From: CAMEON01 sp045602325
Lineage (GTDB): Bacteria > Bacillota > Clostridia > Oscillospirales > CAG-272
Assembly (NCBI GenBank): GCA_045602325.1
Contig: JAZSBH010000148.1
Coordinates: 1-13,641, forward strand
Direction: 5' to 3'
Length of the DNA: 13,641 nucleotides
Position 1 is the stretch's first letter. Every line of letters starts with the position of its first letter. A model generated the notes under the pieces. It was not told the origin of the DNA and did not search any database. It worked only from the letters and a program-made list of their open reading frames with translations. The translations under genes were made by a program, and so were the position numbers. Shown piece by piece: positions 6,705 through 13,617 of this stretch.

Positions 6705-7652
6705 TCACTCTGTGACCGGGTCACCGCTTGCGGCAGGGACGTAAGGGGTCAGGCCAAAGGCGGCAAGCCATTCGTAGGTGGGGGTTTCGGTCAGTTCTTT
6801 CAGAGAAACCTCATAGAAAACACCGTTGTCCTCACAGTACATCCGTACATTCCAAGGAGCCGTATCAGACACCCGCTCGGGGAATGGCCGCTGATCCTCC
6901 AGCAGGTAGCGAAGCACCATATACACCGTTTTTCCGTTCTGCTCGGTCTCAATGAAGATGTCGCGATAGGTCTCGGCACTGTTGTAATACTCCACAATGC
7001 GGCAAGGTACGCCGTCAAAGGTGGGTTCCTCGTCCCGCGTGATGGTAGCGCCTTTTGACCAATCGTACATGCGATCCTTGGAGGTTGTCCAATCGTCCAC
7101 ATATGAAATCCAGCCGGATTTGAACAGCTCCCCCCTCACAAAAAAGTCGTAGGTTGTGCTATGCAATGCCACGGAAGAAACGTATGCGCCCTCAGGCAAG
7201 GCGGCGTCATACAAATGATTCAGATCGCAGATCTGATACCCTTTTTCCGTCTTGGTAAAGGCTGCCTGCAGAACAATGCTCCGGTATTCATCCAGCTTGC
7301 TTTCCCGAAAGCCGGTTGCCAGATCCGCCATGGAGTCGAAATAAATTTCACCTATCTGACATGCCAGCTTATCCTCTTCCGAAGCCTCGTATTCCTCGAA
7401 GAATTCTATGTAACATCCTACCCCGTCAGCCGTAAGAGTATACTGATCGGTAGATAAGGTTCCGTCTATCAGGGTCACGTGCTCAGGCTTGGGAATGGAC
7501 TGCGTTTCAATCTCAACAGGGGTTGTTTCGCCGGAGATGGCATCGGTCTGCGCTGCCGTGCTTTCAGCAGGTACATCGGGTTGTGTGCTACACGAGATGG
7601 CCGTGAGAATCAAAACCAACACCATCATCATACATACAATACGCTTCTTCAT
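6705..7652 (-). CDS. Lipoprotein of unknown function
   Basis: The 315-residue protein starts at the ATG at 7652, with AAAGGAAG upstream. An in-frame ATG at 7733 is excluded because it lies inside the promoter -35 box. The N-terminus is a lipoprotein signal (MKKR, hydrophobic stretch, TAISC with Cys21 as the probable lipidated residue; the -3 position is Ala rather than Leu, so the lipobox is slightly atypical). A Thr/Glu/Ser-rich linker (about 24-56) leads to a globular domain (57-315) of mixed alpha/beta character rich in Tyr, Glu and Asp. It contains DDWTTSKDRMYDWSKG and a segment with FIETEQNGKTVYMVLRYLLEDQ. I do not recognise a family. The protein should sit on the outer face of the cytoplasmic membrane. 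It is monocistronic, with a consensus promoter and a strong terminator, and is divergent from the his operon. No link to histidine metabolism is visible. Confidence 0.75.
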   Translation of the reverse strand: MKKRIVCMMMVLVLILTAISCSTQPDVPAESTAAQTDAISGETTPVEIETQSIPKPEHVTLIDGTLSTDQYTLTADGVGCYIEFFEEYEASEEDKLACQIGEIYFDSMADLATGFRESKLDEYRSIVLQAAFTKTEKGYQICDLNHLYDAALPEGAYVSSVALHSTTYDFFVRGELFKSGWISYVDDWTTSKDRMYDWSKGATITRDEEPTFDGVPCRIVEYYNSAETYRDIFIETEQNGKTVYMVLRYLLEDQRPFPERVSDTAPWNVRMYCEDNGVFYEVSLKELTETPTYEWLAAFGLTPYVPAASGDPVTE

Positions 7653-7703
7653 ACAGAGACCACTTCCTTTCGTTTCATATTTAATTGGGCTTTGCTTATT
7701 TTC

Positions 7704-7733
7704 ATTATACAATATTCCTCCTTCTACTGTCAA
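7704..7733 (-). promoter_or_regulatory. Consensus sigma-A promoter of the second lipoprotein gene
   Basis: Minus-strand TTGACA (7728-7733) and TATAAT (7704-7709) are both exact consensus boxes with an 18-nt spacer. Transcription would start near 7697, leaving about 45 nt to the ATG at 7652. The promoter is divergent from the his promoter, the two -35 boxes being 59 bp apart. Confidence 0.85.
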
Positions 7734-7792
7734 TACCTATTTCGCCTAAAATATTTCTTCAAAAAATATGTAAAATAAATAAAAAATCCCCC

Positions 7793-7821
7793 TTGACAAA
7801 TCCCCTGTTTTGTATTATAAT
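7793..7821 (+). promoter_or_regulatory. Consensus promoter of the histidine operon
   Basis: TTGACA (7793-7798) and TATAAT (7816-7821) are exact consensus boxes with an optimal 17-nt spacer. The preceding 50 bp are very A/T-rich with A tracts and could act as an UP element. Predicted start is near 7828, giving a leader of about 44 nt to the first ATG (7872). Such a strong promoter suggests control by repression. Confidence 0.92.
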
Positions 7822-7845
7822 AGTGCAATAGTTTTTATTACACTA
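7821..7845 (+). promoter_or_regulatory. Probable operator of the his operon (HisR/YerC-type site)
   Basis: The left arm TAGTGCAATA (7821-7830) and right arm TATTACACTA (7836-7845) are inverted repeats matching at 9 of 10 positions around a 5-bp GTTTT centre. The dyad covers the last base of the -10 box and the predicted start site, the classic place for repressor blockage. A further short dyad, CACT-AA-AGTG, overlaps its right end (7841-7850). The gene directly downstream encodes a TrpR-fold regulator, the obvious candidate ligand. Assignment of the protein to the site is inferred. Confidence 0.72.
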
Positions 7846-7871
7846 AAGTGCTAAAGGAGACCGGATATTTC

Positions 7872-8177
7872 ATGAAGCCTCTTCATAATTCCGACGTGGA
7901 CGCCCTCTTTGAGGCAGTCCTGTCCCTCAAAACCGTGGAGGAATGTTACGCATTCTTTGAGGATGCCTGCACCATCAAGGAAATTCTGGATATTTCCCAA
8001 CGGCTCAAGGCGGCCAAAATGCTCTCTGCAGGCGCCAATTACGCTGACATCAGCCGCGAGACCGGCATGAGCACCGCCACCATCAGCCGCGTCAGCAAGT
8101 GTCTGGAATACGGAGCGGGCGGTTACAGAGCCGTGATTGATCGGATGGGTGAAAACGCTCCGCAGGATCAAAATTAA
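7872..8177 (+). CDS. hisR: YerC/TrpR-like transcriptional regulator, probable histidine repressor
   Basis: The 101-residue protein matches the YerC/YecD subgroup of TrpR-fold regulators. It has an N-terminal helix (ALFEAVLSLKTVEECYAFFEDACT), the segment IKEILDISQRLKAAKML, and a helix-turn-helix DISRETGMSTATISRVSKCLEYG (about 58-80), then GGYRAVIDRM. TrpR-family proteins are small DNA-binding dimers that respond to a small effector; in Firmicutes the YerC group has been linked to control of histidine genes. The ATG at 7872 is chosen over an in-frame GTG at 7848 because AAAGGAGA (7853-7860) lies between them and the shorter form matches the usual family length of about 100 residues. Spacing from AGGAG to ATG (12 nt) is slightly long. 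It is the first gene of the his operon, downstream of its own putative operator, so autoregulation and feedback control by histidine are likely. The effector is inferred from context. Confidence 0.85.
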   Translation: MKPLHNSDVDALFEAVLSLKTVEECYAFFEDACTIKEILDISQRLKAAKMLSAGANYADISRETGMSTATISRVSKCLEYGAGGYRAVIDRMGENAPQDQN

Positions 8178-8201
8178 CATTATCAAGCAAGGATATTTAC
8201 C

Positions 8202-9308
8202 ATGAATCAAACCTATTTCAAGCCTGAGGAGCGAGCCGTATTCGCTCTGCGGGAGCTCTACCGCGGCTACGGGTATCTCCCCTTCAAAATGAGCAAATTT
8301 GAGGAATACGACCTCTACGTCCGCAACAAGGACTTTCTGGTCAGCGACCGCATCATCACCTTCAACGACATGGGCGGCAAGCTCCTGGCCCTCAAGCCCG
8401 ACGTGACCCTCTCCATCATCAAAAACGGCGAGGATACCCCCGGCTACAAGCAGAAGGTCTGCTACAACGAAAACGTCTACCGCGTATCGGGGAGCACCCA
8501 CCACTTCAAGGAGATCCTGCAGACGGGACTGGAGTGCATCGGCGATCTGGACGCTTACGACATCTGCGAGGTGGTGACTCTGGCCGCCGCTTCCCTGGAT
8601 ACCGTCAGCCCAAAATTCGTGCTGGACGTCTCCCACATGGGCATTCTCTCCGCCCTGCTGGACGATATGGGCACGAATGATAGCGTGCACCGTGAGATCG
8701 CCCGCCTTATCGCCGAGAAAAACACCCACGACCTCACCCGCATCTGTGCCGAGGCGGGGATCGATCGTGATGACGCAGAGACTCTCTGCGACTTCGTGGG
8801 CATTTACGGGGATATGGACAGCGTGCTGGATCGTCTCGCCCCCCTCTGCCGCCGTCACGAGGCCGCAACCATCGCCCTCTCGGAGCTGACTGTGCTCCGC
8901 GACCACCTGAAGCAGACCTCCTACGCCGACCGCATCCGCTTTGATTTCTCCATCGTCAACGACATGACCTACTACGGAGGCGTGGTCTTCTGCGGATTCC
9001 TGGACGGCATTTGCGAGTGCGTTTTGTCGGGCGGCCAGTACAATAAGCTCATGCGCCGCATGGGTCGTAAGGCAGGAGCCATTGGCTTTGCCCTGTACCT
9101 CGATCTTCTGGAAGGCATGGAGCAGTCCTCCCTCGCCTACGACGTGGACGTGCTGGTGCTCTACGATGCCACCATCTCCCCCGCTGCCGTCACCGCCCGA
9201 GTAGAGGCTCTGCGCGCCGAGGGCAAAACCGTATCGGCCCAAAGAACCATTCCCGACAAGGTGCGATATGCCACACTCTGTGACATGAGAAAGGAGGGCG
9301 CGAGATGA
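8202..9308 (+). CDS. hisZ: ATP phosphoribosyltransferase regulatory subunit HisZ
   Basis: The 368-residue protein is a paralogue of the histidyl-tRNA synthetase catalytic domain. The class II fold is visible: LALKPDVTLSIIK (62-74), the motif 2-like region FKEILQTGLECIGD (102-115), and the motif 3-like segment LSGGQYNKLMRRMG (275-288) followed by AGAIGFAL. HisZ does not charge tRNA. It assembles with short-form HisG to make the active, histidine-regulated ATP phosphoribosyltransferase, the first step of histidine synthesis. Motif 2 lacks the usual R-x-REF of active HisRS (THHFKE here), supporting HisZ rather than HisS. Residues about 313-350 (DVDVLVLYD, then VEALRAEGKTVSAQ) look like a shortened piece of the HisRS anticodon-binding domain, which HisZ often lacks. 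The start has AAGGA upstream. The stop overlaps the hisG start by 4 bp, consistent with stoichiometric production of the two subunits. Confidence 0.93.
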   Translation: MNQTYFKPEERAVFALRELYRGYGYLPFKMSKFEEYDLYVRNKDFLVSDRIITFNDMGGKLLALKPDVTLSIIKNGEDTPGYKQKVCYNENVYRVSGSTHHFKEILQTGLECIGDLDAYDICEVVTLAAASLDTVSPKFVLDVSHMGILSALLDDMGTNDSVHREIARLIAEKNTHDLTRICAEAGIDRDDAETLCDFVGIYGDMDSVLDRLAPLCRRHEAATIALSELTVLRDHLKQTSYADRIRFDFSIVNDMTYYGGVVFCGFLDGICECVLSGGQYNKLMRRMGRKAGAIGFALYLDLLEGMEQSSLAYDVDVLVLYDATISPAAVTARVEALRAEGKTVSAQRTIPDKVRYATLCDMRKEGAR

Positions 9309-9934
9309 TCAACGTTGCATTACCCAAAGGCAGACTTGGCGAAAAGGTCTACACCATGTTCGCTAAGGCCGGCTACGAATGTCCCGCCCTGCTGGAGAAC
9401 AGCCGCAAGCTGATTTTTGAAAACACTCAAGCCGGCGTACGCTACTTCTGGGTCAAGCCCTCCGACGTGGCCATCTACGTGGAGCGTGGTGCCGCCGATA
9501 TCGGAGTGGCGGGTAAAGATATCCTCTTGGAATATCAGCCCGACGTGTTCGAGCTCCTCGACCTCGACCTCGGTAAGTGCCGTATGGCGGTGGCCGCCAA
9601 AAAAGACTTCTACGACGACGGTCAGCGTACGCTCGGCGTGGCAACCAAGTTCACCAACATCGCCGCCCGCTACTATGCCTCGAAGTGCCGCGAGATCGAT
9701 ATGATCAAGCTTAACGGCTCCATTGAGATTGCCCCCATTCTGGGGCTATCCGACGTCATCGTGGACATCGTGGAAACGGGAAAGACCCTGCAGGAAAACA
9801 ACCTGGAGGTCAAGGAGACCATTCTCCCCATCTCCGCCCGCCTCATCTGCAACAAGGCGGCCTTCCGCTTCAAGACTGCCGAGATCGAGACAATCACTTC
9901 CTTTATGAAAGCACAGGTAAACGCAAATGATTAA
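9305..9934 (+). CDS. hisG: ATP phosphoribosyltransferase catalytic subunit, short form
   Basis: This 209-residue protein is the short form of HisG, which lacks the C-terminal regulatory domain and depends on HisZ. It condenses ATP with PRPP to phosphoribosyl-ATP, committing carbon to histidine. Visible signatures: MINVALPKGRL at the N-terminus, ADIGVAGKDIL (64-74), and the PRPP-binding loop DVIVDIVETGKTLQENNL (150-167) with the E-TG-T pattern. Its length is normal for the HisGS class. ATG at 9305 overlaps the hisZ TGA by 4 bp (ATGA), and the end overlaps hisD by 8 bp. Feedback inhibition by histidine would act through HisZ, as known for the HisZ-HisG complex. Confidence 0.97.
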   Translation: MINVALPKGRLGEKVYTMFAKAGYECPALLENSRKLIFENTQAGVRYFWVKPSDVAIYVERGAADIGVAGKDILLEYQPDVFELLDLDLGKCRMAVAAKKDFYDDGQRTLGVATKFTNIAARYYASKCREIDMIKLNGSIEIAPILGLSDVIVDIVETGKTLQENNLEVKETILPISARLICNKAAFRFKTAEIETITSFMKAQVNAND

Positions 9935-11213
9935 GATTTATAAATACGGCGAGGTTCCGAACAGTGAGATCTTCGCCCGTGACAATATCGCCTCCAATGT
10001 GGAGGGCATCGTGACCAGTATCATCGCCGACGTAGTCGCCAACGGCGACAAGGCTCTCTACGCCTATGCCAAGAAGTTCGATAAGGCCGATCTCACCTCT
10101 CTTGAGGTGACTCCCGCCGAGATCGACGAGGCCGTGGCTTCGGTTGAGCCCGAGTTTCTGGACATTCTCCGTGAGGCCGCCGACAACATCCGCGAATTCC
10201 ACGAGAAGCAGGTGCGGAACAGCTTCATCATCAGCGAGCGGGACGGCGTGGTCATCGGTCAGAAGGTGACCCCCATCGAAAAGGTGGGTCTGTACGTCCC
10301 CGGCGGCACCGCCGCATACCCCTCCACCGTGCTCATGGATACCATCCCCGCCAAGATCGCAGGCTGCTCCGAGATCGTCATGGTAACCCCTCCCTCGGCG
10401 TCGGGTAGGGTCAATCCCGTCATCCTCGCCGCCGCCAAGGTGGCCGGGGTGACCCGCATCTTCAAGATGGGCGGTGCCCAGGCCGTGGCTGCCCTGGCCT
10501 ACGGCACCGAGAGCGTGCCCCGCGTGGACAAGATCGTAGGCCCCGGTAACGCCTACGTGGCCGAGGCGAAAAAGCAGGTCTTCGGCCGTGTCTCCATCGA
10601 CATGATCGCAGGCCCCAGCGAGATTTTGGTTGTCGCAGATGCGACCTGCAACCCCACGTTCGTCGCCGCCGATCTCCTTTCCCAGGCCGAGCACGACCGC
10701 ATGGCCTCTGCCGTGCTGGTCACCGATACCTACGCACTGGCCGAGGCCGTCTCCGCCGAGCTGGAGCGTCAGATCCCGCTGCTCCCCCGCGCCGAGATCG
10801 CTCGCGCCTCCATCGACAACAACGGCAAGATCATCGTGGCAGAGGGCAACCTCATGTTGGCCATCGACATCGCCAACGAGATCGCCCCCGAGCACCTGGA
10901 GCTGTGCATGGACAATCCCTTCGACTATCTGGACAAGGTCAAGCACGCCGGCTCCATCTTCATGGGCAAGTCCTGCCCCGAGGCACTGGGCGACTACTTC
11001 GCAGGCCCCAACCACACCCTGCCCACCAGTGGCACCGCGCGGTTCTCCTCTCCCCTGTCGGTGGATGATTTCGTCAAGAAGTCCCAGTTCACCTACTACA
11101 CCCGTGAAGCGCTCTCCAAGGTAGCCGACAAAGTGGCCTACTTCGCCGAGAAAGAGGGGCTTTCCGCCCATGCCAGAAGCGCGACTGTGCGCTTCGAGGG
11201 GGACAAGCAATGA
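9927..11213 (+). CDS. hisD: Histidinol dehydrogenase
   Basis: This 428-residue enzyme has the standard family length. It oxidises L-histidinol to L-histidine through histidinaldehyde in two NAD-dependent steps with a bound zinc ion, the last reactions of the pathway. Key segments are present: VGLYVPGGTAAYPSTVLM (120-137), VGPGNAYVAEAKKQVFG and DMIAGPSEILVVAD (204-238), QAEHD with zinc ligands Gln253 and His256, PEHLEL with catalytic Glu322-His323, GDYFAGPNHTLPTSGTARFS with zinc ligand Asp356 and conserved His363, and the last zinc ligand candidate His415 in LSAHAR. All expected catalytic positions are intact. The gene overlaps hisG by 8 bp and hisC by 4 bp, so it lies in a translationally coupled chain. 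Confidence 0.98.
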   Translation: MIKIYKYGEVPNSEIFARDNIASNVEGIVTSIIADVVANGDKALYAYAKKFDKADLTSLEVTPAEIDEAVASVEPEFLDILREAADNIREFHEKQVRNSFIISERDGVVIGQKVTPIEKVGLYVPGGTAAYPSTVLMDTIPAKIAGCSEIVMVTPPSASGRVNPVILAAAKVAGVTRIFKMGGAQAVAALAYGTESVPRVDKIVGPGNAYVAEAKKQVFGRVSIDMIAGPSEILVVADATCNPTFVAADLLSQAEHDRMASAVLVTDTYALAEAVSAELERQIPLLPRAEIARASIDNNGKIIVAEGNLMLAIDIANEIAPEHLELCMDNPFDYLDKVKHAGSIFMGKSCPEALGDYFAGPNHTLPTSGTARFSSPLSVDDFVKKSQFTYYTREALSKVADKVAYFAEKEGLSAHARSATVRFEGDKQ

Positions 11214-12289
11214 GCCGCTTTTTCAGCCACCGACTTGACAAGCTGGTTCCCTATACCCCCGGCGAACAGCCGAGGGATATGCAGTATATCAAGCTCAATA
11301 CCAACGAATCCCCCTTCCCTCCCTCCCCCGCGGTCATCGAAGCGGCGGCCAAGGAGGCAGGGCGGCTGCAGCTCTACTCCGATCCCACCTGCAGAGAGCT
11401 GACCGACAAACTGGCCGAGATCTACGGCGTCTCACCCGAACAGGTGGTGCTCACCAATGGCTCGGACGAGGTGCTGAACTTCGCCTTCATGGCCTTTGCC
11501 GACGAGGAGCATCCTCTGGTGTTCCCGGAAATCACCTACGGCTTTTACCCCGTGTTCGCCGAGCTGAACCGCATCCCCTACAAGGAGATCCCCTTGAAGG
11601 AGGATTTCTCGGTGGACTACCGCGACTACCTGGATCTGGGTGGCAAAACCGGCGGTTGCACTACGGTCATCGCCAACCCCAACGCCCCCACGGGGCTTTG
11701 CCTGACCCTCTCCGAGATTGAAGAGATCGTCAGAACCAATCCCAACGGGGTGGTCATCATCGACGAGGCCTACGTGGATTTCGGTGCCGAGAGCGCCGTG
11801 GCCTTGGTGGACAAGTACGACAATCTTCTGGTCACCCAAACCTTTTCCAAGTCCCGCTCCCTGGCGGGAGCACGGCTGGGCTTCGGCATCGGTAACAAGA
11901 ACTTGATCGCCGACCTGCACACGGTACGCTACTCCACCAATCCCTACAATGTAAATCGCATGACCGCCGCCGCCGGCTACGCCGCCCTCTGCGACAACGA
12001 TTACTACATGGCAAACTGCCGTACCATCATGGAGAATCGGGCATATACCACCGAGGCTCTGCGCGCACTGGGGTTCGAGGTGCTTCCCTCCCTGACCAAC
12101 TTCGTTTTCGCCAAGTCGAACAAGATTGGCGGTGAGGCACTGTATCTGGAACTGAAGCGCCGCGGCATTCTGGTGCGGCACTTCACCAAGGAAGGTATTG
12201 AGGAGTACAACCGCATCACCATTGGCACAAGAGAACAAATGGAGGCTTTCATCGCCACCGTAAAAACCATTCTGGAGGAGTTATCATGA
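11210..12289 (+). CDS. hisC: Histidinol-phosphate aminotransferase
   Basis: This 359-residue PLP enzyme of the class I/II aminotransferase fold converts imidazole-acetol phosphate plus glutamate to histidinol phosphate. Motifs: KLNTNESPFPPSPAV (28-42), NGSDEVL (83-89), NPNAPTG (156-162), DEAYVDF (185-191, PLP-ring Asp185), TFSKSRSLAGARLGF with the PLP Schiff-base lysine Lys214, and YNRITIGT (333-340) with the substrate carboxylate-binding arginine candidate Arg335. The N-terminal NESP signature and length fit HisC rather than aspartate aminotransferases, and placement between hisD and hisB confirms the role. It starts at ATGA shared with the hisD stop and ends in ATGA shared with hisB. Confidence 0.96.
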   Translation: MSRFFSHRLDKLVPYTPGEQPRDMQYIKLNTNESPFPPSPAVIEAAAKEAGRLQLYSDPTCRELTDKLAEIYGVSPEQVVLTNGSDEVLNFAFMAFADEEHPLVFPEITYGFYPVFAELNRIPYKEIPLKEDFSVDYRDYLDLGGKTGGCTTVIANPNAPTGLCLTLSEIEEIVRTNPNGVVIIDEAYVDFGAESAVALVDKYDNLLVTQTFSKSRSLAGARLGFGIGNKNLIADLHTVRYSTNPYNVNRMTAAAGYAALCDNDYYMANCRTIMENRAYTTEALRALGFEVLPSLTNFVFAKSNKIGGEALYLELKRRGILVRHFTKEGIEEYNRITIGTREQMEAFIATVKTILEELS

Positions 12290-12876
12290 GAACTTCCACC
12301 ATCAACCGCAAGACCGCCGAGACCGATATTTCCCTGACCCTGAATCTGGACGGGTCGGGTGTGTCCACCATTGATTCGGGTTGCGGATTCCTGGACCATA
12401 TGCTCACCCTCTTTGCCCGTCACGGCGGGTTCGATCTGGCTCTGACCTGCAAGGGTGACACCTACGTGGACGACCACCACACGGTGGAGGACATTGGCAT
12501 TTGCCTTGGCAAGGCTCTCGCCGAAGCCCTGGGCGATAAGCGGGGCATTCGCCGCTACGGCGACCCCATCCTGCCCATGGACGAGACCCTCATCCTCTCC
12601 GCTGTGGACATTTCGGGACGTGGCGGGTGCTTCATGGACATGAGCATCCCCACCGAGAAGGTCGGCACCTTCGACACCCAGCTCTGCGAGGAATTCTTCA
12701 TCGCCCTGGCGCAGAACGGCGGCTTGACTCTGCATATCCGTCAGCTCGCAGGCCGCAACAGCCACCACATCATTGAGGGAACCTTCAAGTCGGTCGCCCG
12801 CAGTCTCGGCGAGGCCGTGTCCATCGACGAGAAAAACGCCGACAAGATCCCTTCTACGAAAGGACTGCTGGAATGA
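12286..12876 (+). CDS. hisB: Imidazoleglycerol-phosphate dehydratase
   Basis: This 196-residue monofunctional dehydratase converts imidazole-glycerol phosphate to imidazole-acetol phosphate. The two histidine-rich manganese-binding halves are intact: FLDHML (35-40) with DDHHTVED (62-69), and NSHHIIE (158-164), followed by the C-terminal STKGLLE (190-196). There is no N-terminal histidinol-phosphatase domain, so this is not the bifunctional enterobacterial HisB. A separate phosphatase (for example a HisK/HisJ-type protein) must supply that step, and none is in this window. It overlaps hisC and hisH by 4 bp each. Confidence 0.98.
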   Translation: MRTSTINRKTAETDISLTLNLDGSGVSTIDSGCGFLDHMLTLFARHGGFDLALTCKGDTYVDDHHTVEDIGICLGKALAEALGDKRGIRRYGDPILPMDETLILSAVDISGRGGCFMDMSIPTEKVGTFDTQLCEEFFIALAQNGGLTLHIRQLAGRNSHHIIEGTFKSVARSLGEAVSIDEKNADKIPSTKGLLE

Positions 12877-13502
12877 TCGCAATTATTGATTACGGAGTGG
12901 GCAATCTTTTCTCCCTTTGCTCCTCCCTCCAAAGCATTGGAGGCGACGCCATCGTCACCCCCGATGCAGACACCATCCGCCAGGCAGACCGCATCATCCT
13001 CCCCGGCGTGGGCGCCTTCGCCGACGCCGCCGAAAAGCTCCGCGCCACGGGGCTGGATCGGGTGCTGATCGAGGAAGCCGCCCGCGGCAAAAAGATCTTG
13101 GGAATCTGCCTGGGCATGCAGATGCTCTTTGAGGAGAGTCATGAGTACGGCATCCACAAGGGTCTGGGACTCATTCCCGGACGGGTGGTTCCCATGGCGG
13201 GGTACATTCCCGCCGAGCTGAAGGTCCCGCATATCGGCTGGAATCCCCTGATCCTCAAGGGCGAAGAAAAGCCCCCCCTCCTCAAATATGTGAACGAGGG
13301 TGACTGTGTGTATTTCGTCCATTCCTACTTTGCTACCGACACGGATTCGGCTGACGGAACGTCAGCGGTGATCGCTACCGCCGAGTACGGCAAGGAGCTG
13401 ACCGCCGCCGTCGCCCGAGAAAACGTCATGGGATGCCAGTTCCACCCCGAGAAGAGCGGACGCGTGGGGCTGAATATTTTGAAGGCGTTTTGTGAAATGT
13501 AA
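12873..13502 (+). CDS. hisH: Imidazole glycerol phosphate synthase, glutaminase subunit
   Basis: This 209-residue class I glutamine amidotransferase hydrolyses glutamine and channels ammonia to HisF for imidazole ring closure, which also releases AICAR to purine synthesis. The catalytic triad is visible: nucleophile Cys79 in GICLGMQ, and His191 and Glu193 in GCQFHPEKS. The oxyanion-strand motif PGVGAF (44-49) and the VPHIGWN segment (118-124) are typical of HisH. Its partner hisF, normally close by, is not within the window. The start overlaps hisB by 4 bp. The gene ends in TAA and is followed directly by a structured repeat, so it may be the last gene of this transcript or may be separated from hisA/hisF by that element. 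Confidence 0.98.
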   Translation: MIAIIDYGVGNLFSLCSSLQSIGGDAIVTPDADTIRQADRIILPGVGAFADAAEKLRATGLDRVLIEEAARGKKILGICLGMQMLFEESHEYGIHKGLGLIPGRVVPMAGYIPAELKVPHIGWNPLILKGEEKPPLLKYVNEGDCVYFVHSYFATDTDSADGTSAVIATAEYGKELTAAVARENVMGCQFHPEKSGRVGLNILKAFCEM

Positions 13503-13617
13503 ATTGCAGTTTATCGGTGGGCACTTTCTATGAGGCCCCCTCCGGGAGGGGGCTCCGCGCAGCGGTGGGGGAGCCCGCGTGCATAGAGTAAAAAGCTTTT
13601 TCCCGATAAAGAGAATT
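13502..13617. repeat. Imperfect inverted-repeat element after hisH
   Basis: The outer arms TTTATCGG (13510-13517) and CCGATAAA (13603-13610) are perfect inverted repeats, and pairing resumes further out (AATT at 13502-13505 against 13614-13617, allowing mismatches). Inside are CTATG/CATAG arms (13528-13532 with 13582-13586), an 8-bp hairpin GCCCCCTC/GAGGGGGC (13535-13542 with 13546-13553), and an alternative 7-bp stem GGGCTCC/GGAGCCC (13550-13556 with 13570-13576) that competes with it. A 12-bp palindrome AAAAAGCTTTTT lies at 13590-13601. This could be a MITE-like intergenic repeat, a terminator, or an attenuator with alternative folds. GC-rich inserts like this occur between genes in Clostridia, but membership in a known family was not tested. 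No clear target-site duplication is visible. The remaining bases to 13641 show nothing. Confidence 0.55.

Noticed and set aside
7653..7733. Longer N-terminus for the second lipoprotein starting at 7733
   Set aside because: The start codon would lie in the -35 box of the promoter, upstream of the transcription start. The signal peptide begins properly at 7652.
7822..7871. T-box or histidine leader-peptide attenuator upstream of the his operon
   Set aside because: The leader is only about 44 nt. There is no run of His codons, no T-box consensus and no terminator/antiterminator pair.
7851..12238. Long minus-strand frames antisense to hisZ, hisD and hisC (463, 435 and 268 codons)
   Set aside because: These are mirror-frame artefacts of strong GC third-position bias in genuine, fully recognised his genes. 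Their translations are Gly/His/Val/Asp-rich without domains.
13535..13601. Simple rho-independent terminator for hisH
   Set aside because: The GC-rich hairpin at 13535-13553 is not followed by a T tract; the only T run (13597-13601) belongs to a separate palindrome. It is kept as part of the larger inverted-repeat element instead.
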